DNA from: Endothia cerciana
Taxonomy: Eukaryota > Ascomycota > Sordariomycetes > Diaporthales > Cryphonectriaceae
Assembly (NCBI GenBank): GCA_026119935.1
Contig: JALRMH010000036.1
Location: forward strand, 62,001 to 126,000
Length of the DNA stretch: 64,000 nt
Direction: 5' to 3'
Positions 11,358-22,074 of this stretch are shown piece by piece. The notes below the pieces were generated by a model. It was not told the origin of the DNA. It searched no databases and worked only from the letters and a program-made list of their open reading frames with translations. Position numbers and translations under genes: made by a program. Numbering within the stretch: position 1 is the first letter of the stretch; each line of letters starts with the position of its first letter.

Positions 11358-13398
11358 TGCTGCGGACATAAGGCTGAGGTCGGCGCTGGCTGATATGGTG
11401 GTGGATCGGGCGCCTTCACTTTTCAGTCTTGATATTCCGCAGCAATCTGCTCCCTGACCATCGTCACACAACGAGGCTTCTGAACGATTGCGAATACAGT
11501 GCCAAACACGTCGTATGTTGCGATGGAGAGACATAGAGGGACACTCAGGAATTACGTAGGACAGGTGGTCTGCAGTATGCTCTGCTTCAGTCACGTTGGT
11601 TGTAACACCTAGATTCCCTCGTCAACCCTTCCTCTAATAAGGGCGTGAGCGATGCTTCCCTTTCTGTGATATCTGCCTCAAGAAGGATCGCGGACAGCCA
11701 GTATAATAATCGAACCGACACAAGACAACTTAACTTGATCATGGCCAGCGGAAGCTTTGGCGTTCCTGGGGCGTATAGAGTTCAACATGGGAGGTCCCTG
11801 AAACTATATCTAGGAGAAGGAAATATCGACAAAAGGCAATATACTTTTGAGTGAAGGGCTCGTTTACACCCAGGCCATTGCCATCCTCAAGTAGGCACTA
11901 TATTAGGGACCTCGGGAGGTTACGTCGCCTGAGAGCAGGACCGCTCAGATCCCTAAGGGTGGTATTGTAAGTACTGTGATCGTCTGACCTAACTCTAACT
12001 CGCAAATCTTCGGGTAGCGATATTGGATCTAGGAGCAAAATTGTAGTCTTACGAAGCTGGTATATCTGGGAAGATCTCTCTAACGTTGGTTGAGCTCTAT
12101 GTGCCGCTTGTGCTGGTGACCGCCGCCCCTTGACTCGAGGAGCTGCGAGAACAGCATGGATCACACAGCCAGATTTCATTATACGGGGTTTACCCAGGCT
12201 TTTGAAACTATAGAGTGGTAAATGCAAGATGGGGGCCTCCTTTGACCTGATTCGGGCCGGGCGACGTAAGAGGAGGGAGCCATGACCACAGCTTTGACCA
12301 AAAAGTCTCCTGTAATGGTGAGGAAACTCTCGTCTAGGAATAGTTGATCCGATGGAAGTATATCTAGGTAGCCACATGCCACTGCTGGAGCATTATTACA
12401 GCGCTCGAAAGCGAGACAAGCAGACTCTACCATCTGCTCATCCTATCCTTCACGCGGCCAGAAGCTAACAGTTTCACGCCAAGCTCGCCAGACCCACAGG
12501 GTGAAGGACGAGTACCGGGAGAACCATGCTTCAGGAGCAGCTAACTGGAGACTGAAGCCTTTTAAGCCTATAGTAGCAGGCTTGACGGAGTAGGATAGCG
12601 CAGGTTGCTATGTGTAGTCCGTACTATTGTGGTCTGGATGTCATCAACGGGCCGTGCCGGGGGAACAGCCAGGCACCACGCCAGTCCTACTATAGTGGCC
12701 CATGGCAGGTATGTAGACAGTTGAGATGCTGTGGAGGAATGTGTTCATGGCGATGTTACGCCACAGACGCCATCTGTGCCAGCATATGTGTCGTACATAC
12801 TATAGTAAGTCGTGAACGTGGATTTGCAGATAGCCCGATCGAGGAGAGCCCCTTCGAGAAGAATGCTGTATATGGTTTAGGGATGGGCCAGAGCCAAGGC
12901 AGAGACACAGCAAGTAGATCATGTTGACGTTTTGGGGGTGGCAGACACGTGCTGACTTAGACAGCCATGAGACGCCCCTGTCAGGCTTGCACCAAGAAAC
13001 ATCGTCACCTGTGGAGCGCTCCCGTGCAGCGCCTGTGGAACCTGCCCTGGAAACCTGCAGTCTCACTGCGCCAAATAAGATCCTATGGTAAACTGGGCCT
13101 GCGCGGTCGCGACCAAATATGACATCACCCAGCATGGCCCTGTGGGATCCACCAACCTGTCTCTTTATCTTGTTCAACAGCGCTCAGATCCAGCCCACAC
13201 ACCCAACCCATTGTAAAAAGGGACCCCCCCCCAGGATGTCACTATCACCATTACCACCACCATCACCTTTCACCACCTCCCATGCAGGAGATCCTCTCAT
13301 GGATTATCTACCCCTGCTGCTGGATTAAACCCGAAACACAGACACGACCTGAGTCGTCGTCTCCTTCTTGACTTCTCCTCCGCTCAGTCACTTCTGCT
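11358..13398. other. Intergenic region, 2 kb
   Basis: No supported gene. Short frames on both strands (for example 11898-12377 minus, 12610-12927 plus) lack motifs or plausible splice extensions. The palindromic hexamer-core ACTATAGT occurs twice (near 12690 and 12798). The 200 nt before the next ATG are pyrimidine/CA-rich, consistent with a 5' leader. A run of nine C lies at 13224-13232. Confidence 0.5.
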
Positions 13399-15383
13399 AT
13401 GGCTTCCAATACCAGAGGCCCATCTGATGGGAACCCCTACTCTGACCTTAATGCTGCCCGACAGGTGTCTAACCTGACGCCGTCGAGGAGTGCTCCACAG
13501 CATTCTACCCCAGCTGCAGGACGACCCTCGGTCCTCTCGGGACCTCGCCCGGGATACAATGGCGGTAATGGCGGCCAGACGGCCAATCGTCAGCAGTCGT
13601 CTATCGGCCTGCGAAGACTGCGTGCTCGCCCATCACGCGTCGGGATGACCCCCATCGCGAACGGCTGGCAGGGACAACAGAACCAGCCTCAAGGCCAAGG
13701 ACAACAGGGGGCCATTGGTAACGATACGGATCGACGCAGGAGGTCGACCTCAGAGCCTGACAGGCCGACCTGGCTCACACAGCAGCCTCAGGGCAACGCG
13801 GCTCCGCAACACCTGCCTGCCGTACCAGAGGCGCCAGAGGCCGCGAGAGGCCGGGGACGGAGACCATCCTGGCTTCCACGCCTGCCAACAAGACATCAGC
13901 AGCAGCAGCAGCAGCAGCAGCAGTCGCCTCAAAACCAGCAGCCGCAACCGCACCCTGGTGCAGATCAGGAGTCCGTGTACGACTCGAGGATCGTCGACCT
14001 TCTTGATGTTGTCGACCCAGAGGTATCCACTCTGACGTCCATTACCAACCTCCAGAACTCGTTGTTCATACCAAGCCTTGGGCGGTTTGTCAATCGGCGA
14101 CCAACCTACGACGTCTCCTCCTGGGGACCACCGCCCGTGCCCGAAGACTTCCCAGAGTCCCTTGCGAGTATTGCGGAGCATCAGCAGTCGCCACCAGAAC
14201 AGGAACACCGGCCTTCTGCGGACCGCGCATATAGTATCACATCCGAGGTCGAGGACACCCACTATGCCGTCCTTCCCCACGGTGCCTCACTGGAGGGCTG
14301 GAGCAAGGAGGAGGTCGACCAGCTGAACGACCATGTCCGCCACATGCTTCACTCCCGCCGGTCCAAGTTCAAACGTGGCTTGAAGGGCTTCGGCAGCTAC
14401 GTTCGTCGACCACTCGGGTTCCTAGTCACGCTTTACGCCACACTCATCACGCTCTTCGGTCTCGCCTGGGTTCTGTTCTTGATCGGCTGGATCAACGTGG
14501 GTGGAAAGCAGCTGTATCTGATCAACATTATCGACTACACCTTGGTTGCGCTGTTCGCCATCGTTGGTGACGGCTTGGCACCCTTCCGAGCTGTTGATAC
14601 CTACCACATGATCTTCATCGCCCACTACCGTAAGTCTCAGCACACTGCCCACTGATATCGCTGTCCCGCGGGACTGACCGCCCCCCAGACCGCGTGAGCT
14701 GGAAACTGCGCGAGAAGCTCCTCCTGCCGGATCTGCGCGACCACAATGACCTGCCCACGGAGGCCGTCCTGCCCGACCTCGAGTCCGCGCACGACGTAGC
14801 GAGCGTCCGCTCGCTGGCTCCCGGCGATGAGTTCTCGGTGCTCAGCCCGAAGCAGCAGGAGAGGCTTACCCACCACTCCAACAAGTACGCCAAGTCGCAC
14901 ACCTTCTACCGCCCGCACGAGACCGAGACCCACTACGCCTTCCCCCTCAAGCTCCTCGTCGCCATCACCGTGCTGCTCGACATGCATAGCTGCCTGCAGA
15001 TCTCCCTGGGCTCGGTCACGTACGGTATCCCGTACAAGGACAGGCCGTTCGCCCTCACCACCGTCATCCTGTGCTGCTCCATCACGGCGAACGCCACCGC
15101 GGGCCTGCTGATCTGGATCGGGGACAAGCGCACGCGGAAGAAGGATGTCATCGAGAGGATGACGAGGCAGGAGCTGACGGAAGAGGCCATGAACAAGGTG
15201 AAGAGGCAGAACCAGAAGGAGGCGGGGAAGGCGGAGGCCAAGAAGGACGGGGAGCAGGAGGGGGAGAGGAGGAGCTTCTCCCTGCCGAGATTGAGCATGG
15301 ACAAGCTGACGGGCGCTGCCGGCAAGAAGGGGGAAATCTCTGAGCCGAGGGAGAAGAGCGCCATCAGGGAAGAGGGGGAGTAA
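13399..15383 (+). CDS. DUF2985-type integral membrane protein, 641 aa
   Basis: Exons 13399-14629 and 14689-15383; a 59-nt intron (GTAAGT...CCCCAG), phase 1. Residues 1-330 are disordered and rich in Pro, Gln, Arg and Ser, with a run of nine Gln coded by CAG at 13897-13923. From about residue 340 there are two membrane segments (FLVTLYATLITLFGLAWVLF and INIIDYTLVALFAIVGDGLA), a loop with SWKLREKLLLPDLRDH, the motif SHTFYRPHETETHYAF, then two more segments (LLVAITVLLDMHSCLQISLG and FALTTVILCCSITANATAGL), the basic motif DKRTRKKDVIERM and a charged tail. This arrangement matches the fungal-specific DUF2985 family; its biochemical role is not known. The family call is from memory of its conserved core and is fairly secure. 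Confidence 0.88.
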
Positions 15384-16155
15384 TCACTGCATCATATATG
15401 TGTGAAACCTGTGTCGTGGCATGCATAGCGTCGGTCCTTCTTGTAATAGAGCTTGAGATACCCAGAACACGTTTATTGTCTCTTACAGAATAGAAATATA
15501 TCAGAATTTCGGAGCGGTCAAAAAAGTCTTATTATTCAACACTGCTTGCTGCAGTATAACATGGCAAATACGAAGAATAGAAAACCATCCACGCAGCATT
15601 AGATATCCCCAGTGAGCCCCCCCTCCGATGCCCTCCTCCCCGTCTCCATCTCCGAGTGCCCACGGCCCGAGACCACTAATTAACCCAAGCCCAATCTTTA
15701 TTATGTCCCCGATTGCCTGTCCTTTTTTTTTCTTCAACATTGCAAATCCAAGAAAACGCGTTTTCCAACCTGGAGCTGCTAGTAGTTACCAATCCTAATC
15801 TTTGATCCAAATGAGCGTCGTTAAGGGGTATCGTAATCCGGAGAAAAAAGCATCAAAATATCCAATCCCATCCTTTTTTATCAATGCAAACGTGGCCTCT
15901 GTAGGTCATCCCCGTCCGTTCTAAGTGAGTGTTGTGAATTTTTGCAGATGCAAAGTATTTTCAGGTCATGACTTGTTTTTTCTTCTTCTTTTGTCATTAC
16001 ATTAACAAAAATGAGTGTCGTTGGTTTCGTAAGCGCGTAAGGATCGTGGCAAGATGCGATATGTTTTGGAAGTATAAAGACATTAATGTCGCAAAGGAGC
16101 GTCTAGAAGTCGTGAGTGTGGGTCGTGAAATAAGGAAGCGGCAGAAAAGCTGTGC
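15384..16155. other. Convergent intergenic region
   Basis: This 772-nt stretch lies between two facing 3' ends. It is T-rich on the plus strand (several runs of 6-8 T) and AT-richer than its surroundings, as expected of overlapping 3' untranslated regions. AATAAA-like elements are weak. No gene seen. Confidence 0.5.
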
Positions 16156-19100
16156 CTAGATGAGGAAGAACCAGGCCACCAGCGGCAAGAGGGCGCCGAG
16201 GCTTGAACTGCCCATCCGCTGAAGCCCGGCAGCGCCGGCTGTGGAGACACCGCTCGAGGCACTGGAGGCAACGCCGGTCGTGCTCGTGGCGATGGTCGAG
16301 CTCGGGGCCCGCGTCGTCTCTGAGCCGGAGGGTGCGCCGGTCGAGCCGGCTGATGAGGATCCGGTGGCCGACGGTGTCGAGCTGGGTGTCTGGCCGGAGC
16401 TTGCCGACGAGGCCGAGGTACCTGATGCTGAACCACTCGAGGCACTGGACCCGGATGTGATCGACGTCGAGGAGGCCGACCCGGACGAGGTTGAGGCTGA
16501 CGAGCTGGCACCCGAGCTCACGCTGCCGCTAGAACTGCCGGCCGACGAGACCGAAGCAGAACCCGAGGTCACCGAGGCGCTAGAGGATCCGCTCGAAGCC
16601 GTCGAGGTGTCAGACACGGAAGTCGCGCTGGCTGAGCCAGACGACGAAGCGCTGGAGGTCGATGAAGTGAGGATGATGAGCGATCCCGACGTAACACCGG
16701 TCTCCTGGGCCGAGGTCACGATACTCGCACTCGTGGACTCCTCCGCGGCCGGAGAGGTGGTTGTGCTGGGCGAGGTCGGATTGGTCGCTTCACAGTAGTC
16801 GAGGTACTGCGAGAACTGATCATCGATGTAAGTCCGGTCAGTCAGCTTGCTAGAGGCCCCATTCACTTGGATACATTCGGTGCAGCCGTCGTATGCATTA
16901 TGGAAAGCTGAGTTGGAGGCGCAAAGGTCTACTGACTTTCCGACCTTTTGTGCCTCGCTAAAGGCGTTCAGGCATTCGCTGAAGCACACGGCCGGGATAG
17001 TACTCTCGTCGAGATCTTTCTTGAGAAGCATAGTCTTCTTCGTCGTGACGTAGTTGCGCTTAGCGCTCCACCAGAGGTCGGTAGTTGTTGCGCTCTCAGC
17101 CGAGCTTGTCGATGTCGCGCCCGAGATGGTGAAGTCGGTGATGGACGTCTGAGAGGCCCAGTTGCCCGTCGTGACGGTAGTGGTCTTGCCATTGACTACC
17201 TCGACGATGAGCTCCTCGGAGAAGATATCGAAACTCAAACCAAACGCGTTGGGGTTCAGCACGAAATAGCCATCGGAAAGCTGATAGTAGCCAGTCTCGT
17301 TCGTGTTCCAAGTCACATTCCGATAGTCCCCTATCTTGTTGCAATACTGCGGTTCGCAGACATAAGTATCGTCAGGTGGATTGCTGTAAACATTACAGTG
17401 GGCTGGCTTTGGCGGGTTGCAGTTCAGTGAGGGAGCACAGCCCCAGGTAAGGTCGGATTTGGGGTCTAGCACGGCCGTGGCCTGTGCAAGCACAGCGCTT
17501 GTTGCTGTTGAGACGGCACAAGTCTCGACCGTCCCGATACGGGTGGAAGTCAGAGTGATTGTCTGTCCCGGCTGCGTTATGGTGTTTGGATTTTCCGTCA
17601 CCTAATATACGCGAATTAGCATTGCCGCTCAGGGGACCTTTGGGTGGACAGGGCCTGGGAGGCTAAACAATCCGACTTACAGTCCGCGTCACGGTGAAGC
17701 TCGACCCTGGCAGGGTTGCCGTGTAAGTTGAACCTTGCTCGACGAGAGTGGTAGTGATCGGAGGTATCGAGCTTGTCACGGTTTCGATGGACGTCGTGCC
17801 TGGCAGGGTTAACGTCGTTCCGGGTTGAGTAACCTTTGAATCGCAGGTTAGCATTTGTATAGATCCCTTCAATATGCCACTGGGAACTCACTGTCTCAAT
17901 TTCGGTCGTTCCGGGCAGAGTGAACGTCGTTCCTGGCTGAGTGATCTGTGATCCTCAGGTTAGCATCTATACGGATCTGCTTTCCATACGTCACTGGGAA
18001 CGCACTGTCTCGACTTCGGTGGCCCCGGGCTGAGTGAACGTCGTTCCGGACTGAGTGAACGTCGTTCCAGACTGAGTGAACGTCGTTCCTGGCTGAGTGA
18101 TCTGTGATCCTCAGGTTAGCATCTATACGGATCTGCTTTCCATACGTCACTGGGAACGCACTGTCTCGACTTCGGTGGCCCCGGGCTGAGTGAACGTCGT
18201 TCCAGACTGAGTGAACGTCGTTCCTGGCTGAGTGATCTGTGACCCTCAGGTTAGCATCAATGCGGATCTGCTTGCCATGTATCACTAGTAACGCACTGTC
18301 TCGACTTCGGTCGTTCCGGGTTGAGTGACCTATGAATATCAAGTCAGCATCCATATGGATTTGTTTGACATGTATGGCTGAAAACGCACCGTCTCGACCT
18401 CGGTGGTCCCGGGCAGGGTGAGCGTCGTTCCAAGGAAGGTCGAGTAGTCGGTAGTCGCGTACGTATAAGTCTGGAGGGGTCAGCCATAGCACGTTTCTAC
18501 AGACATCCTCGGGGCATTCAAAAACAGACCGTAGTAACCACTGCAGTGGAGTAGAGTGTCTCTGACGAGATCACCGTGTACGGATAGCTCGTGGTGTAAG
18601 TTGAGACCGACGTCTGTGGGTGGCGAGTTTTAGGGTCAGCTCTGAGTCACGGGTGAATACGGTACGGGGCTCCCCTCAACATACCGATGTTACTGTCGCG
18701 GTTGTCGAGTCGGTCGAGACCTGTAGTACAGCACGTTAGTATTTTGAGAATTTCGCGTGGTTTGTGGGCGGCCATCAGCTTCTAATTACCGATATGTCCG
18801 TTAAGGTTGAGAGATCTGTCTCGACGGACGTCTGCCACGGGCGTCAAGATCAGCTTCAAGCATCATATGCCAACAGATCATCTTGACAGAAGCTAACGTA
18901 CCCTGATTATTGTCTGCGTAATGTCTTCCGTCGTTGTCGTGGGGACTTCCTATGAATGACATTGCATCTTAGCCAAAAGGTTCAAACGGATGATGGATGG
19001 TGGCCCGGAGTACGCCGCAGAGCACCACCAGCGTTCCACATGAGCCCGAAGCCGGAAGGCGGATTTGTTATGGACAAACCCGACTTAGCGTCTTCTGACC

Positions 19101-22074
19101 CGAAGTGGCCTCGTAGATCAACGATATGGGCACGAAGAGGTAGCATATAATGTTGCTAGAGGTTGCATGGTGTGTGCCCTTTCCCTGCCGGGAACAGTGC
19201 GCGGTGGAAAAGGGCAGATGGGGGGAAATGATTGTTGGGGGGGGGGGGGGGAGAGTTTCCAGTCGACTAGGTGACATAGCAGACCAGACCTGCGCGAACT
19301 CAGAGTCCATGTGGTCCAAGTCAATACCTTGAGGTTGGAAATCAAGAACCTCGGCTTGACTTGGGTGAAACCGGCTTTTCAGGCCGAGCATGTATAGATA
19401 ACTGAGACGCCACAGATGGACGGGAAGACAAAATATCTGGCCGAGAACAAAATGAAAGGGTCAAAGAGGGACATTCAGGGCCATCAATGATCGTACCTGA
19501 GTGGTCGTGTAAGGTACCGATATCGTGCTGTAAATGGTGGTCCAGAAACTGGAAGTGATTGTGTGATCAATTGTAGTCGTGACCGGGTAGCTCGAGGTTG
19601 AAATGATCGTAGTCCAAGATGTCAGAACCTCGGTAGAGACCTATTCAGGAAAGTTAGTAGCCTCATCTTCAAGGAAAAGAGCGAAAGAAGGGGGGGAAAC
19701 AGTAGCAGAGATGAAGAGAAACAAGAAGACTTAGGCCTAGAACCCGGAGATTGCAAATCTGACGTACGGATGTCAACACATCTGTAAAGATGTCGGTGAT
19801 AGTCTGAGTCGCGGTCAAGTCCTAGAAGAATTGAGATGTGTTAATATGATATGTCACCTCAGGTCTCACTCCTAAACGGTAGGGGACGCACCTCAGTGGT
19901 TGTGCGGGTGACATCTTTTGTTTTAGTCGTTGGAACTGTCTGGATGGATCAACACTGCTTAGCCAAATCCCGTACCATACATGGAGGAGGGGCAGACCGC
20001 TGCCAGGTTTGAACGGATTGACAGCCTGGCGTAAGATAGACAGCTATATTCTGGACACCTGGCAACATACCTTAGTTACTGTGTCTGTATGATATATGGT
20101 TGTGGGGTACGGGATTGAAGTGGTGCGCGTCACTGTCGTCCAAATGCTTGAAGTAACTGTTCGATCCAGAGTCGAGACCACTGTGGTTGTTACCGGATAG
20201 CTCGTCGTCGTAGTGATGGTCCTCCAGGATGTTAAGATCTCGGTGGACACGGAAGTGCTTAGAGATACGGAAACCTGTGGAACGCGAGGTTAGCAAACCA
20301 TTGGACGAAGGATCGTCGAGATGATGGACAAAATATAGACATACAGACGTCACAGTATCGGTCAGGGTTGAGTATATATCCTGTAGTAGCTAGGGTCAGC
20401 TTTCAAGTGTTCAAGGCACGGACAGATGAGCCGAGAAGGGCTCCGGGGCCATACCGAGACCACGGTTGTGGGAACATCCTGGTAAGCATAAAAATTAGCA
20501 GGAAGAACGCTCATGTCGCCTCGCCCGTCTGGCAGTCCAAGACAGGAGGAAAGGACTGAGGTGTGGCAGCGGGGGTTTCAGGCGACGTACCGAGACTACA
20601 GTAGTGGTGGTTGGCACAGTAGATATCAGGGTTTGGTTCACCGTGTAAATCGACGATGTGGTGGTTGTAATGGTTTCTACTGAGGTCAAAACTTCGGTGC
20701 TGACGCTGTAGCAGTTGCTGCTGGCAGGATACGATGACCAGCCGGGTGAGACGATGGCGGAGGGGAACGTGACGGAACTCGACGTAGAGGTCTCCCTGGC
20801 TGGACAGTCCGTGATCGTAGGCGCACAAGACGTGATTGTCTCCGTTGAGGTGACGTAGTACGTGCTCGTATACTCATCCTCGGCTCGTTTCCATGCCCAG
20901 GGGGTTGTGTACGCGCACTCAAGTTGCGTGACTGTATACGGGTAAAACTGGGCGGGGGTCAGCCAGGAGTCCGAGAGGATGAGAGGGGGGAGGGCGAGGT
21001 CGCGCCAAAGGAGCTGGAGAAGGCAGGAGATGATAGACAGCTCGTCTGCTTCGACATATCCTTTCCACGGCGCGCACGCTCCCCACTCCGAAAAAGAAAT
21101 CTGGAGGTATCTAGAGGCTCACCGAAACGATGGTTATCGGAACCAGTTCCGTAAATCTGCACACGTGTCAGCGTTGAATATCATGAAAGCCCTGTTAAAA
21201 AAATACAAACCCATGGAAAATTTCGGAGGACTTACATATAGCACGTTGTGTACGTAGTAGTACGCCAATCCGTCTCGGTCGCGGTATCCCTGAAAGACAT
21301 CAGCTACATCTGACCGCACAAAACACTTTAACCAGATACTGCGAGTGGGAGATTCCCATCTCCCCAAGAAAGTCGCAGCTCGGAATATGGAGCAACTCAC
21401 GTGAACCTGTCGGTCTCCGTCGTGCTGATCTCTAGTATTAGCAATGGCCGGCCACCTCTAGAGTCTACATAATAGAGCCGCGGCAGAATCAAACTCACTC
21501 GTAAGTAGAGACATCTGTGATGGTCTGGTTTACATAGGCGGTGGTCCTGCATAGAGTCATCAGCCGGGTTATCCCATCTCAGAGCAGGCATGTAACCTGG
21601 GGACCTGAGACTCACGTCTCCCAAATTGTAGTCGAGATGTAAGCAGTGACCGTCTGCTCGGGATGCCCCCAGGCCGAGCCAGTCCCAACAGGATGCGCCT
21701 GTGTAGCGCTCCCACTCTCAGTGACGGTCTCCGTTATGCTGTGAAGATAATTAGCAGGAGCTGCGGGTAGCGCATCTCGACTCCTCGCAGGACGCAAGAT
21801 GCGCCCCCCCCCCCCCGGGAAGTTCTTACGTGTAGCTCTCAGTCACGGTCGATACGACACTTGACCCGGGCTCTGTCACGGTCACCTTGGACACAATTGT
21901 TGTTGCTGGCTCCGTCCAGATGACCGTCTCAGTCGTCCCAGCTACTGTTGTCGTGCTCCAACACCATTCTTCGCACGAACTCGTCGCTGTGGCGTTGGTA
22001 TATGTCGGCGTCGAATGGGCGGAGGCTCCCACCGCCATCGCCCCAAGGGCCCAGAGTCCATAGCGAGTGAACAT
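16156..22074 (-). CDS. 24-exon GPI-anchored Ser/Thr-rich surface glycoprotein (1180 aa)
   Basis: Reading minus from 22074, exons are 21830-22074, 21616-21738, 21499-21546, 21401-21424, 21236-21289, 21123-21156, 20591-20947, 20455-20478, 20345-20380, 20071-20274, 19892-19939, 19768-19821, 19497-19640, 18902-18949, 18790-18831, 18685-18720, 18530-18613, 18390-18470, 18297-18329, 18162-18236, 18006-18101, 17892-17945, 17681-17833 and 16156-17601. All joins are GT-AG and total 3543 nt in one open frame. Seen: a signal peptide (about 1-19); about 680 residues of Thr/Ser/Val/Pro repeats such as TTTVVS and TQPGTTFT; from residue 700 a Cys-rich globular part (CAPSLNCNPPKPAHC, VCEPQYC, later CFSECLNAF and DGCTECI); a Ser/Thr/Ala/Gly stalk; and a hydrophobic end (LGALLPLVAWFFLI) typical of a GPI signal. 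It is probably a heavily O-glycosylated wall or adhesin-like protein. Introns 1-5 are phase 2, introns 6-23 phase 0. The function is unproven. Confidence 0.85.
17892..18329 (-). repeat. Tandem exon-plus-intron duplication inside the glycoprotein gene
   Basis: Exons 19-22 and their 60-nt introns form direct repeats of about 93-156 nt. The introns at 17946-18005 and 18102-18161 are identical over all 60 positions; that at 18237-18296 differs at several. Neighbouring exons (18006-18101 and 18162-18236) differ only by one 21-nt subunit coding for a Thr-Gln-Ser-Gly-Thr-Thr-Phe-type heptad. Each repeat intron has a donor GTGCGT, a branch site GCTAACC and an acceptor CACAG, so the splice signals were copied with the coding part. 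Confidence 0.92.

Noticed and set aside
16203..17430. Plus-strand frames opposite the glycoprotein final exon
   Set aside because: Shadow frames of a Ser/Thr/Ala-rich coding exon; acidic low-complexity translation is the mirror of the stalk.
17892..18329. Regularly spaced repeats resembling a CRISPR array
   Set aside because: The units are exon-intron pairs with splice signals in a eukaryotic gene; spacers are coding repeats, not unique sequences.
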